DNA of 64,000 nucleotides from Thermoguttaceae bacterium (GTDB lineage: Bacteria; Planctomycetota; Planctomycetia; Pirellulales; Thermoguttaceae): NCBI GenBank assembly GCA_017434455.1, contig JAFRFG010000014.1, positions 1 to 64,000 of the forward strand, given 5' to 3'. The notes beneath the pieces were generated by a model. That model searched no databases. It was not told the origin of the DNA and worked only from the letters and a program-made list of their open reading frames with translations. Below are positions 1 to 7,555 of this stretch, in pieces. Made by a program: the position numbers and the translations under genes. Each line of letters starts with the position of its first letter. Position 1 is the stretch's first letter.

Positions 1-281
1 GATGTAACAGTCTCTGGCATCTGAAGGGATGTTGCATAATCCGAGACAGAAAGAAGCTTTGTCCCGTCATGAGAATAGTATGCATCTTTCTCTTTACCCG
101 TAAGAACATAATCCACGACATCTTTGATAATGAACACGTCCTTCCACGAGATTTCGTGCTCTCCATGACAAATCCACATAAAAAGACCAACATAAAGGCC
201 GACATAAAGCAATGTGCCTAAAATGACGGTCGTGAGGATTACCTTACAGATATATTTGAATATTTTCATAAATCGGGTCAT
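1..281 (-). CDS. Partial hypothetical membrane-anchored protein (C-terminus outside window)
   Basis: An open frame on the minus strand starts with ATG at 281 (a second ATG lies at 269) and stays open to the window edge, giving about 93 residues. The N-terminus has a basic start (MTRFMKIFKYICK) followed by a single hydrophobic membrane segment of about 22 residues, then a polar Asp/Lys/Tyr-containing region. This suggests an inner-membrane or signal-anchored protein. The ribosome binding site is weak. It lies 40 bp downstream of the truncated surface-protein ORF on the same strand. I do not recognise the family and assign no function. Confidence 0.5.
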   Translation of the reverse strand, partial: MTRFMKIFKYICKVILTTVILGTLLYVGLYVGLFMWICHGEHEISWKDVFIIKDVVDYVLTGKEKDAYYSHDGTKLLSVSDYATSLQMPETVT

Positions 282-321
282 CTTTCTGCTGGAACCAGTC
301 ATTGTTGCTATTCGTCATGGC

Positions 322-570
322 TTATCTTATTATTGCAACTATTATCGAACATACACCTGTATGGATTCGGATGTCGATGCGGAAAACCCCATTATCAACG
401 ATACTCCCCTCGGCAGCCAGCGCGTCATAGGCGCAAACGGACGCGACCGTCAGAAGATGCCGCTCTTCCAGCGCTTCAAAATGAAGAGAACGTGCCCGCG
501 GACTATTGGATTGCCCTAGGCGATTGCGAAAAGACGCTAAGAGTCCCGCAAAAGAATTCTTCTTTGGCAT
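322..570 (-). pseudogene. Truncated planctomycete surface/exported protein, N-terminal sorting motif only
   Basis: The 82-residue frame has a strong Shine-Dalgarno (GAGGAGG) just upstream of its ATG. It then has a basic N-terminus followed by the motif FEALEERHLLT at about residues 32-42. That motif matches the conserved LExLExRxLLS/T element near the N-terminus of large planctomycete exported proteins, where it is thought to act in sorting. In full-length family members hundreds of residues of beta-rich or repeat domains follow. Here the frame stops about 40 residues later. I infer that the 3' part was deleted or replaced, leaving a start region that may still be translated. A genuine short peptide is less likely. 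Confidence 0.55.
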
Positions 571-1060
571 CGTGGAGTCCTCCTCGGCTTTTGTCGGGTG
601 GGGACGTTAATTATATCTGCCCGCGGTGCACGAACACTGCCTTGTTCCGTTCAAAAACAAGGCGGCGCGGAAAGATTCTGCCCTCCTTGGGCCCGGCCGC
701 GTCTGAATTGGGTAAAAACGCTCCCGCGCGGCAGGGACTGGAAGGAGGGTATCTTTCACGCAGATGTCAGTTTATCTTGGGGCAAGAGCGTTTTCAATCA
801 GGGAGAAGGAGAATTTCCTGGTTTTTTCTGATTTTTTTAGATTTTCAGTAGAGAAAGTGCCCAAAGAACAGAAAGGAAGCCCCGCGGGGGGCGCGAAGCG
901 GGGGCCGCCTCAGGCCGAAAACCGATCCTTAAACCTACTCTTCACCTATCCGTGGCCTTAGATATTCCCCCGGTTAATTTTCCGCGCGGGATGAATCGTT
1001 TGACTCCTTCGCGAAAAACCTCCTCCGACGGTTTTGCCCTAGAAACATCTTGGTGGACGA
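571..1060. other. Gene-free stretch upstream of the truncated surface protein
   Basis: No coding frame here has a recognisable product; the short open frames have compositions typical of antisense or spacer DNA. The stretch holds the ribosome binding site of the truncated gene (about 577-585) and a 6-bp GC-rich inverted repeat (CCCCGC at 880-885 with GCGGGG at 898-903). The short sequence at 947-962 is repeated almost exactly at 1310-1326, where it forms the end of a transposase remnant. Confidence 0.4.
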
Positions 1061-1325
1061 TAAGCTGCGCGGCGGCAATCAAATAAGCGCGAAGACATAG
1101 GGACATTTATGCTCTCACAGAGTATCCCCCGCCTGAAGCGCTTCGCGAAATCATTGAGGGTTCATGCCTCAGGGATACTCGCTTGGTTCGATTATCAGAT
1201 TGCGGCAGGCCCCCTAAAGGGCCCCAATAACAAAATGAAGGTGATAAAGACAAAGGCCTACGGCTTCAGAAACTATAGAGTACTTCAAGCTGAAGATTTT
1301 ATCTTGTCATATCCGTAGGCCTTAG
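1061..1325 (+). mobile_element. ISL3-family transposase remnant (C-terminus, frameshifted)
   Basis: The frame opening after the stop at 1061 reads LKRFAKSL, GILAWFDY, GPLKGPNNKMKVIK and KAYGFRNY in order. This is the C-terminal signature of ISL3 (IS204/IS1001/IS1096/IS1165) DDE transposases, which end in GPLEGxNNKIKxxKRxAYGFRxxEYFKLKIL. The frame shifts near 1275. The next part of the signature, EYFKLKILSCH, continues from 1278 in another frame to a TAG at 1323-1325. Only about 85 residues of a normally ~400-residue transposase remain, with no intact 5' part, so the element is dead. It marks a past insertion next to the degenerate cassette copy at 1340-1460. Confidence 0.7.
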
Positions 1326-1339
1326 TCCCCAGAAATTAA

Positions 1340-1460
1340 GAAGAACTGTTTTTTCAAAGATTCCGGCTATCCGAGTCAACAAAATAAGAGGGAGGGGGAT
1401 GATTCCCCTCCCCTAGCGGGGCCCTTACGAACAACCAGAAAGCCGCGATCAAAAAAAGGG
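1340..1460 (+). repeat. Degenerate footprint of a lost upstream glycosidase/barrel cassette
   Basis: This stretch aligns by eye, in order, with 3600-3712, the junction between glycosidase 1 and the barrel gene. Shared elements are a T-rich tract followed by ATTCCG and TATCCG, then a perfect hairpin (GGGAGGGG at 1390-1397, CCCCTCCC at 1405-1412), then GGCCCTT followed by sequence resembling the first codons of the barrel gene (NNQKAAIKK versus DNRKTAIEK). I infer that a complete upstream repeat unit once existed and was deleted down to this footprint, possibly with the adjacent IS element. Confidence 0.6.
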
Positions 1461-1512
1461 CGGTGATCACCTAGGGAAAGAAACACGTCCTTCCTCCCGG
1501 TCCGGCGAGGCG

Positions 1513-1541
1513 TTGAAATTCCCCTCCCCCGGTGGTACACT
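1513..1541 (+). promoter_or_regulatory. Sigma70-type promoter of glycosidase 1
   Basis: TTGAAA at 1513-1518 and TACACT at 1536-1541 are separated by 17 bp. Transcription would begin near 1548, so the upstream GTG at 1532 lies inside the promoter and cannot be the start codon; this supports the ATG at 1607. The second glycosidase has an equivalent promoter at 4806-4835. Confidence 0.5.
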
Positions 1542-1554
1542 CCTTCTTTGTATC

Positions 1555-1571
1555 GAGACGGTTTTCGTCTC
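1555..1571 (+). promoter_or_regulatory. Leader stem-loop shared by both glycosidase genes
   Basis: GAGACG, a GTTTT loop and CGTCTC form a 6-bp stem just after the predicted transcription start. The homologous leader of the second glycosidase has GGAGC-TTTTC-GCTCC at 4852-4866. The loops are alike while the arm sequences differ but still pair, which suggests selection on RNA structure. Confidence 0.4.
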
Positions 1572-1606
1572 CCTTTCCCCGTTTCCCCACAAAAGAAGGC
1601 CGCCCT

Positions 1607-3586
1607 ATGACCCTCCGTTCGTCCCTGTTGTTTTTGTTCGCGCTGCTGATCGCCCCGGCCCCCTGCTGCCTGCCGGCGCGCGCCGACGATGCCGCGAAGA
1701 GCGGCGCCGCCAACACTCCCGTCGCAAAATCCGAGGACTCCCCTTTCGGGGTCTGCGCCCATATCTCCTTCGGCGACCCGCAGCTCGATAAAAAACTGCG
1801 GGCGATCCGCGAGGCGGGGATCCGCTTCGTTCGGGCCGACTTTCTCTGGTCGGCGATCGAAAATCCGCGAGGGACATGGAACTTCTCGCGAATCGACGCG
1901 ACCTTGGACGAGATGGACAAGTACGGTCTGACGATGCTCCCGATTCTCGATTACGATACCTCCTGGAGCCGCCCGGTGTTTGAGCATCTCGACGCCTGGG
2001 AGGAATTTGTTCGAACGACCGTGACGCGCTACAAAGATCGGCTGCGCTATTGGGAGATCTGGAACGAACCGAACCTGGAAGGGTTCTGGCACAGTCAGCC
2101 GAACGGCGGACAGTACGCCAAACTCCTGATCGAGTCGAGCCGTATCATCCGCCAAATCGATCCCGATCTTAAGGTCGTCCACGGCGGCACCGCGGGGATC
2201 CCCTATGAGTTCATCGAGGAGAGTTTCGCCGCCGGGGCGTGCGAGGCGTTCGACGTGATGAATATCCACCCCTACCGCGGCGGCGCGACTTCGGTCAAAA
2301 CCGAGGATCGTTTCGTCAGCGAGATCGACCGGGTGCGGGAACTGATGGAGCGCTACGGCGCCGGAGACAAGCCGATTTGGATCACCGAGATGGGATGGGC
2401 GTCGATCCCCATGTTCGAGGAAATCCATACCTCCTATCCGCTGGCGGTGCTGCGCGCCCTCGATCCGAAAAAGATCGCCGTCCTGGAAGACGACGCCTAT
2501 CCGCACTCGCGCGACGAGATGGCGTCGGTCTTCTATTCGATGATCGCCTCGCTCTACCCAACCGAGTCGATCACGCTGGACCAATTAGAAACGCTCACCC
2601 CCGAGCGGTACGAAACACTGGTTCTTCCCCCGGGGGAATCGTTCCCCTCGAAGTACTTCGACAAAATCCGCGACTTCGTCGCCCGCGGCGGAACGCTGAT
2701 TCTCTCGGTCGGTGTCCCCTTCTACTATGAGGAACGCCCCGATGAGGAGGGGATTTGGCGGGCCGACAAAGCCGCGGCGCCGGAGGATTTCCGACGCGCG
2801 ATGAGGATCGGCTGGCGGGCGTTCTGGTTCAGCCCCGGCACACCCGAGACTGCCAAAATCGAGGCGGCCGACCTTCTGTACCGGGCCGCCCCTGATCCCG
2901 AGGTTCTCCGCAAGACGGTACAGAGGATGGAAGCCGGCCGCTTCTACACCGACGAGCTCTTGAAAGAGGGGGACCAGATGATCGTCCTGGCCGACGCCGT
3001 CAAGGACGATTTCCGCGCGGCCAGCGCGGTGATCTACCAATTCAACAGCGACTGGAAGGGTCGAATCCTGATCACCGGGTGGTGGCAAAGCCCGTTCGGC
3101 GTGCTGGCGACCGAGGCCAACCAGGCCCGCTTCCTCTCTTCGGCGATTCTGCTGTCTCTGTGCGCTGGGATCGAGAAGTTCTTCTGGTACGAGCTTCAGG
3201 CCCCGGAGCAGGATCCGAACGATAAAGAGTCATACTTCGGACTGACCCACTTCGATATTTCGCCGAAACCGGCGTACTTCGCCTATCAGGCCCTTACCCG
3301 AGCCGTCGGTGAGGGGGCCGGTGATTTTAAGCGCGAGACCGCCAATGAGATCGACCGCGTCAGCTTCCGCCGCGCCGACGGTTCGCGCGGCTGGGCCGTC
3401 TGGTCCCCCGACGGCGCGAAGAAGGTCCGCCTCACCGCGGTCGGAGAGGTCGCCGATGCGTTCGACGGGCTGGGGAACGCCGTTTCGCTCGACGAATTCC
3501 TTTCCCCCGAGGGGGGGAGTATCGGGCCGGAGGTGATCTACATCCTCGGTCCCGAGGAGCTGAAGGTTGAGTTTCTTGGCAAGTGA
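1607..3586 (+). CDS. Exported clan GH-A glycoside hydrolase with inserted GATase-like domain (copy 1)
   Basis: A 659-residue protein starting at the ATG at 1607, behind AGAAGG, with a clear signal peptide (cleavage near ARA-DD, about residue 27). The (beta/alpha)8 catalytic part begins at SPFGVCAHISFG and has the clan GH-A pair: acid/base Glu154 in WNEPN and nucleophile Glu261 in ITEMGW. This resembles GH39/GH5/GH51-type retaining enzymes; the exact family is uncertain. Between the nucleophile strand and the last barrel strand (EKFFWYEL, then SPKPAYFAYQAL) lie about 230 extra residues. They include YETLVLPPGESFP and GGTLILSVGVPF, resembling the Rossmann/GATase-like domain of beta-galactosidases. 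A short beta-rich C-terminus follows. The role is probably polysaccharide or glycoside hydrolysis outside the cytoplasm. It is a close paralog of the gene at 4893. Confidence 0.75.
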   Translation: MTLRSSLLFLFALLIAPAPCCLPARADDAAKSGAANTPVAKSEDSPFGVCAHISFGDPQLDKKLRAIREAGIRFVRADFLWSAIENPRGTWNFSRIDATLDEMDKYGLTMLPILDYDTSWSRPVFEHLDAWEEFVRTTVTRYKDRLRYWEIWNEPNLEGFWHSQPNGGQYAKLLIESSRIIRQIDPDLKVVHGGTAGIPYEFIEESFAAGACEAFDVMNIHPYRGGATSVKTEDRFVSEIDRVRELMERYGAGDKPIWITEMGWASIPMFEEIHTSYPLAVLRALDPKKIAVLEDDAYPHSRDEMASVFYSMIASLYPTESITLDQLETLTPERYETLVLPPGESFPSKYFDKIRDFVARGGTLILSVGVPFYYEERPDEEGIWRADKAAAPEDFRRAMRIGWRAFWFSPGTPETAKIEAADLLYRAAPDPEVLRKTVQRMEAGRFYTDELLKEGDQMIVLADAVKDDFRAASAVIYQFNSDWKGRILITGWWQSPFGVLATEANQARFLSSAILLSLCAGIEKFFWYELQAPEQDPNDKESYFGLTHFDISPKPAYFAYQALTRAVGEGAGDFKRETANEIDRVSFRRADGSRGWAVWSPDGAKKVRLTAVGEVADAFDGLGNAVSLDEFLSPEGGSIGPEVIYILGPEELKVEFLGK

Positions 3587-3599
3587 GGAAAACTTTTCC

Positions 3600-3712
3600 G
3601 ATTTTTTCAAATATTCCGATTATCCGGGCCGATATGACAGATAGAGGGAGGGGATAACGCCCCTCCCCAAAGTGGGAGGCCCTTGATGGACAATCGGAAA
3701 ACCGCGATAGAG
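3600..3712 (+). repeat. Intergenic repeat with leader hairpin, second copy
   Basis: The better preserved partner of the degenerate copy at 1340-1460. It has the T-rich tract, ATTCCG/TATCCG, and the hairpin GGGAGGGG (3646-3653) with CCCCTCCC (3660-3667). It then runs through the Shine-Dalgarno GGGAGG (3674-3679) into the barrel coding sequence. The hairpin lacks a T-run, so it is more likely a leader structure than a terminator. Confidence 0.55.
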
Positions 3713-4759
3713 AAATGGCTGGCCGCGCTGCTGGCTGTTTTCCTTCTTCCGGCGGCGCTTTGTGCCGCCGAGGGAGGACTCTATTCGTCGATGTTCGCTT
3801 TGCCCGAAGGCCTCACCCAAAGCGTTACGATTCCGACGGCCGGGGCCGTTCCCCGGCCCGAATCGTACTCTTTCGCGAAAGCGTCTTCCGGGGGGATCAG
3901 CTTTTCGGAGGACGTCATCCTCCGCGGCGCCTTCGATCTGGATACCTGCCGCGCCATTCAGGTCTGGGGGGACTACTACGCCTCGGGGGGAAAGATCCGC
4001 CCCGACGGGACCGATTTGGAGCTCGACCAGAACTTTGACGGCTGGATGCTCGGCGGAACGGTCGGTTTGGGGTCCGCCCTTTCGCTTATGGGCTACTACA
4101 ACCAGCAGACGCACAAAATCGCCTACAACAGCGCCACCAACATCGCCAAGGCGCGGCTGGGCGGTTTGGGCGGCCGCTTCAATGTCGCGGGGTTCTACTT
4201 TACCCTTCTGGGCTGCTACAGCGACGACCTCTACACCCTCGAGGAAGACGGGGGAGAGAACCGATCGCTCGATTACGACGGCTGGCAGGCGACCGGTCTG
4301 TTCGAATCCGGCTACGAGTGGCCGACCGCGCAGGGGCTCTTTGTGCTGACACCGTTCTCCAACATTCAGTACAGCACCCTCAAGCATGACGCGATCGACC
4401 GCGGGGCGTTCACCAAGAGTGCCGACTCGGTCGAATACACCGCCTTGTATCAAACGCTCGGCTCGAGAATTGACCTTAACTGCATCCCGATGCTCGGCCT
4501 GCAGGGGCGTCTGGGCTGGATTCACCAGTACAAAGCCGACTGCCCGATCTCGAACTACCAGTTCAGCCGCGTTCCGGGGACGATTACCCCGACGATGGCG
4601 TACGATATCGGCACCGGGGGAATCAACTGGTTTTGGTGCGGTATCGGCGGGAAACTGTCGTTCCTGAAGGTCGCCTCGGTGACGCTCGACTACGACGTGA
4701 CGATGAACCAGCACCAGGTCACCCATATCGGAAGCGTCGGGGTATTGGTCGGGTTTTAA
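3686..4759 (+). CDS. Outer-membrane beta-barrel protein (porin/autotransporter-barrel type)
   Basis: A 357-residue protein starting at the ATG at 3686, preferred over the overlapping TTG at 3683 because GGGAGG lies at good spacing. It has a signal peptide (hydrophobic LLAVFLLPAALCAA). The mature part consists of alternating aromatic/polar strands separated by Gly/Asp/Asn turns, and ends in LVGF with a C-terminal Phe, the classic outer-membrane barrel insertion signal. I infer an outer-membrane pore or surface protein, perhaps for uptake of oligosaccharides released by the flanking glycosidases. No substrate can be read from the sequence. A remnant of a second copy's 5' end lies upstream of glycosidase 1. 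Confidence 0.65.
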   Translation: MDNRKTAIEKWLAALLAVFLLPAALCAAEGGLYSSMFALPEGLTQSVTIPTAGAVPRPESYSFAKASSGGISFSEDVILRGAFDLDTCRAIQVWGDYYASGGKIRPDGTDLELDQNFDGWMLGGTVGLGSALSLMGYYNQQTHKIAYNSATNIAKARLGGLGGRFNVAGFYFTLLGCYSDDLYTLEEDGGENRSLDYDGWQATGLFESGYEWPTAQGLFVLTPFSNIQYSTLKHDAIDRGAFTKSADSVEYTALYQTLGSRIDLNCIPMLGLQGRLGWIHQYKADCPISNYQFSRVPGTITPTMAYDIGTGGINWFWCGIGGKLSFLKVASVTLDYDVTMNQHQVTHIGSVGVLVGF

Positions 4760-4787
4760 CCGAGCGCCCCCAGCGCGCCGCGCTCGG
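4760..4787 (+). terminator. GC-rich hairpin after the barrel gene
   Basis: CCGAGCGC (4760-4767) and GCGCTCGG (4780-4787) form a perfect 8-bp stem directly after the barrel stop codon. There is no following T-run, so termination is plausible but not certain. Confidence 0.4.
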
Positions 4788-4805
4788 CGAAGGTGATCGG
4801 CCGTC

Positions 4806-4835
4806 TTGTATCTCCCCCCTCCTTTGGGATAAACT
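4806..4835 (+). promoter_or_regulatory. Promoter of glycosidase 2
   Basis: TTGTAT (4806-4811), an 18-bp spacer and TAAACT (4830-4835) occupy the position homologous to the copy-1 promoter. The GGAGC-TTTTC-GCTCC leader hairpin follows at 4852-4866, upstream of the ATG at 4893. Confidence 0.4.
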
Positions 4836-4892
4836 TCTCTTGTACCCGAGAGGAGCTTTTCGCTCCGCCGCGCCCCGCAAGAGACCCCGCCG

Positions 4893-6854
4893 ATGAAAAC
4901 CCGTTTGTTTATTTTCCTGGCGCTGCCGACGCTGATCGGCCTGGCGCTTTGTTCGTTTTCACTTTCCGCCGACGATTCGCCCATCACCGGTGATACCCCG
5001 AGCGCCGAAGATTCCCCCTACGGGGTCTGCGCCCATATCTCCTTCGGCGATGAACAGCTCGATAAAAAGCTCCGGGCGATCCGCGAGGCGGGGATCCGTT
5101 TCGTTCGAGCCGACTTCACCTGGTCGGCGATCGAGTATCCGCGGGGAACGTGGAACTTCGAGAAGATTGACGCGACCTTGGCCGAAATGGACAAATACGG
5201 TCTTAAGATGCTTCCAATCCTCTACTACCATACCGACTGGAGCCGACCGACGGCGGAGCATCTCGACTGCTGGGAAGAATATATTCGAACGGTCGTTTCG
5301 CGCTATCAAGATCGGATCCGCTTTTGGGAGATCTGGAACGAGGAGAACCTCGACCAGTTTTGGTTCGCCGAGCCGAACCCCGCCGATTACGCCAAAGTCC
5401 TGACGGCGGCCGGCCGCGTCATTCACCAAATCGACCCCGAGCTGAAGGTGATCTACGGGGGGACCTCCGGGATTCCGCAGGCGTACATCGAGGAGAGTTT
5501 TAAAGCCGGGGCGCTGGAGGGGTTCGACGTGATGGCAATCCACCCCTACCGCGAGGGGTTGGGCGCACCGGGGGCCGACAGCGGCTTTATCCGGGGGATC
5601 GAGTCGCTCCGCTCCCTGATGGAGCGCTATGGAGCCGGCGACCGGCCGATCTGGATCACCGAGATGGGATGGGCCTCGCTGCCGGACTTCGACGAAATCT
5701 ATTCCTCCTTCCCCCTGGCGGCGCTGCGGGCGCTGGGCCCCGAAAAAGCCGCGGTCCTCGACGATCGTGCCTACCCTCACTCACGCGGCGGCGAGGCGGT
5801 TCGCTTCTACGGCCAGGTCGCCTCGCTGTGCCCGACCGAATCGATCACGCTGGAGCAGCTAAAGAACCTTTCGCCCGATCAATTCCACACACTGGTTCTT
5901 CCGCCGGGGGAATCGTTCCCCGCGCCCTGCTTCGAGCGAATTCGTGATTTTGTGCGGGACGGCGGAACGCTGATCCTCTCCGGAGGCGTCCCCTTCTACG
6001 CGGAAGAGTACCCCGATGAATCGGGCATTTGGCGCGAAAAGCCGGGATGGGCCCCCGAGGATTACCGCCGCGCGATGAGAATCGGCTGGAAAGCGTCGTG
6101 GACCGCGCCCGGCACCCCCGACTTCGCCCCGGTAGAGGTCACCGAAACACTCAGCCGGGCCGCGCCGGACGCCGAGGCCCTCCGCCGGGCGGCCGAGCGG
6201 ATGCGCGCCGGGCGTTTTTATACCGACGCGCTTTTGAAGGAGGGGGACGAGATGATCGTCCTGGCCTATGGCGTCGAGGGGGATTTCCGCGGGGCCTGCT
6301 CGGTGATCTACCGGTTCAACAGCGATTGGAAGGGGAGGATCCTGATCACCGGGGGGAACCCGCTTGGGGTGATCGTGAACCAGACCGATCAGGCGCGGTT
6401 CCTCGCCTCGGCGATTCTCCTGGCGCGCTGCGCCTCGGTCGAGAAGTTCTTTTGGTACGAGCTGCAAAGCCCCGAGTGCGACCCGATCGATAAAGAATCG
6501 CACTTCGGGCTGACCCACGCCGACATCTCACCGAAACCGGCGTACTTCGCCTATCAGGCACTCATCCGAGCCGTCGGTGAGGGGGCGGCCGATTTTCGGC
6601 GCGATACCGTCGGCGATATCGAACAGGTCCGCTTCCGCCGCGCCGACGGCCGACTCGGCTGGGCCGTCTGGGCCCCCGGCCGCGCGCAGAAGGCGCGGCT
6701 GGGCGTTACCGGCGATGTCTCCGAAGCGTTCGACTATCTGGGGAACCCCGTTTCGCTCGAAAAGCTTCTTTCCGACGAGGGGGGAAGCATAGAGCAGAGA
6801 GTGATCTACATCATCGGCCCGGAAGAGGTGACCGTTCACTGCCTGGATGAGTAA
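4893..6854 (+). CDS. Exported clan GH-A glycoside hydrolase with inserted GATase-like domain (copy 2)
   Basis: A 653-residue paralog of the protein at 1607, alike throughout. A signal peptide is followed by SPYGVCAHISFGDEQLDKK. Acid/base Glu150 sits in WNEEN (copy 1 has WNEPN) and nucleophile Glu257 in ITEMGW. The same insertion is present, with FHTLVLPPGESFP and GGTLILSGGVPF, before the last strand EKFFWYEL. The Pro-to-Glu change beside the acid/base residue and divergent substrate-loop residues hint at changed specificity after duplication. It has its own promoter and leader hairpin. It ends 13 bp before the convergent HAD phosphatase gene. No terminator with a T-run is visible between them. 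Confidence 0.75.
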   Translation: MKTRLFIFLALPTLIGLALCSFSLSADDSPITGDTPSAEDSPYGVCAHISFGDEQLDKKLRAIREAGIRFVRADFTWSAIEYPRGTWNFEKIDATLAEMDKYGLKMLPILYYHTDWSRPTAEHLDCWEEYIRTVVSRYQDRIRFWEIWNEENLDQFWFAEPNPADYAKVLTAAGRVIHQIDPELKVIYGGTSGIPQAYIEESFKAGALEGFDVMAIHPYREGLGAPGADSGFIRGIESLRSLMERYGAGDRPIWITEMGWASLPDFDEIYSSFPLAALRALGPEKAAVLDDRAYPHSRGGEAVRFYGQVASLCPTESITLEQLKNLSPDQFHTLVLPPGESFPAPCFERIRDFVRDGGTLILSGGVPFYAEEYPDESGIWREKPGWAPEDYRRAMRIGWKASWTAPGTPDFAPVEVTETLSRAAPDAEALRRAAERMRAGRFYTDALLKEGDEMIVLAYGVEGDFRGACSVIYRFNSDWKGRILITGGNPLGVIVNQTDQARFLASAILLARCASVEKFFWYELQSPECDPIDKESHFGLTHADISPKPAYFAYQALIRAVGEGAADFRRDTVGDIEQVRFRRADGRLGWAVWAPGRAQKARLGVTGDVSEAFDYLGNPVSLEKLLSDEGGSIEQRVIYIIGPEEVTVHCLDE

Positions 6855-6867
6855 ACCGGCCGGGGCT

Positions 6868-7374
6868 TTAGGGAAGATCGTCGCGCTTAAGCGGCAGCTT
6901 CATCAGCCGTTCGGGCGGCCGCTTGAGGCGGGTGAACCAATGCTCCTCCTCGGGATGAATCGGGTCGACCAGGATCGTCTGAATCCCGGCCAAATTCCCC
7001 GCCCAGATATCGGCAAAGAGCTGATCCCCCACCATCGCCGTATGTTTGGGGTCCATATTGTTTTCTCTCATCGCCCGCCTCACCCCGCCGGGAAGCGGCT
7101 TGATCGCCCGGGCCGTGAAGGGGAGCTTCAGTTCCCCGGCCAGGCGGGAAATTCTCGGCCCCAGACCGTTGGAGACCAGCGCCAGGGAGATTCCCGCCGC
7201 GCGGGTCTGCTCCAGCCACCGAAGGATATCCTCCTCGGGGAGCGGTTCGGGGTACCGTTTCAAGGTACAGTCGGCGTCGAGCAGCAGCGAGGCGATCCCC
7301 CAGTCGGCCAGCCGCTGAGGGGTCAGGGCGGTGACGCGCCCGACATACCGGGTCGGAAAAAACAGATATCTCAT
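6868..7374 (-). CDS. YqeG-type HAD-superfamily (IIIA) phosphatase
   Basis: A 168-residue protein starting at the ATG at 7374 (MRYLFFPTRYVGRV). This matches the usual start of the YqeG family, which begins with a LxPxxYVxS-like segment, and GGAGAAGAGG lies upstream. The open frame reaches 7506 but the extra 44 residues are polar and unlike the family. HAD motif I is LLLDADCTL (DxD, with Cys in place of the usual Asn), motif II is ALVSNG and motif IV is MVGDQLFADIWAGN. Family members are small cytosolic phosphatases of uncertain substrate (in yeast, mitochondrial phosphatidylglycerophosphatase). It is convergent with glycosidase 2 and divergent from the methionine/folate gene. Confidence 0.75.
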   Translation of the reverse strand: MRYLFFPTRYVGRVTALTPQRLADWGIASLLLDADCTLKRYPEPLPEEDILRWLEQTRAAGISLALVSNGLGPRISRLAGELKLPFTARAIKPLPGGVRRAMRENNMDPKHTAMVGDQLFADIWAGNLAGIQTILVDPIHPEEEHWFTRLKRPPERLMKLPLKRDDLP

Positions 7375-7414
7375 AGGAAACCGAAAAACCTCTTCTCCTT
7401 CTCTTTCCCATTTC

Positions 7415-7443
7415 TGGACGCGGGGGGTCTGATTCACTATAAT
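7415..7443 (+). promoter_or_regulatory. Sigma70-type promoter upstream of the methionine/folate gene
   Basis: TGGACG (7415-7420), a 17-bp spacer and a perfect TATAAT (7438-7443) would start a transcript near 7450. That leaves a leader of about 105 nt before the ATG at 7556. Confidence 0.45.
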
Positions 7444-7555
7444 GGTTTCATCTTCGGCGGCCCCTTCATTATGCGCGCTTTGACGCCGTTTATCAAGCCG
7501 CTTCACGAACCCTCCCCGCCTTTGAGGGTGACTTCACCAAGCATCAGGGCAAGGC

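Noticed and set aside
214..519. 101-codon plus-strand ORF over the first genes
   Set aside because: It lies antisense to a membrane protein and to the LEERHLL reading frame, both of which have better evidence.
1376..2584. Long minus-strand frame opposite glycosidase 1
   Set aside because: It has Arg/Gly/Pro-rich antisense composition, with no domain, while the plus frame has a full enzyme with signal peptide and promoter.
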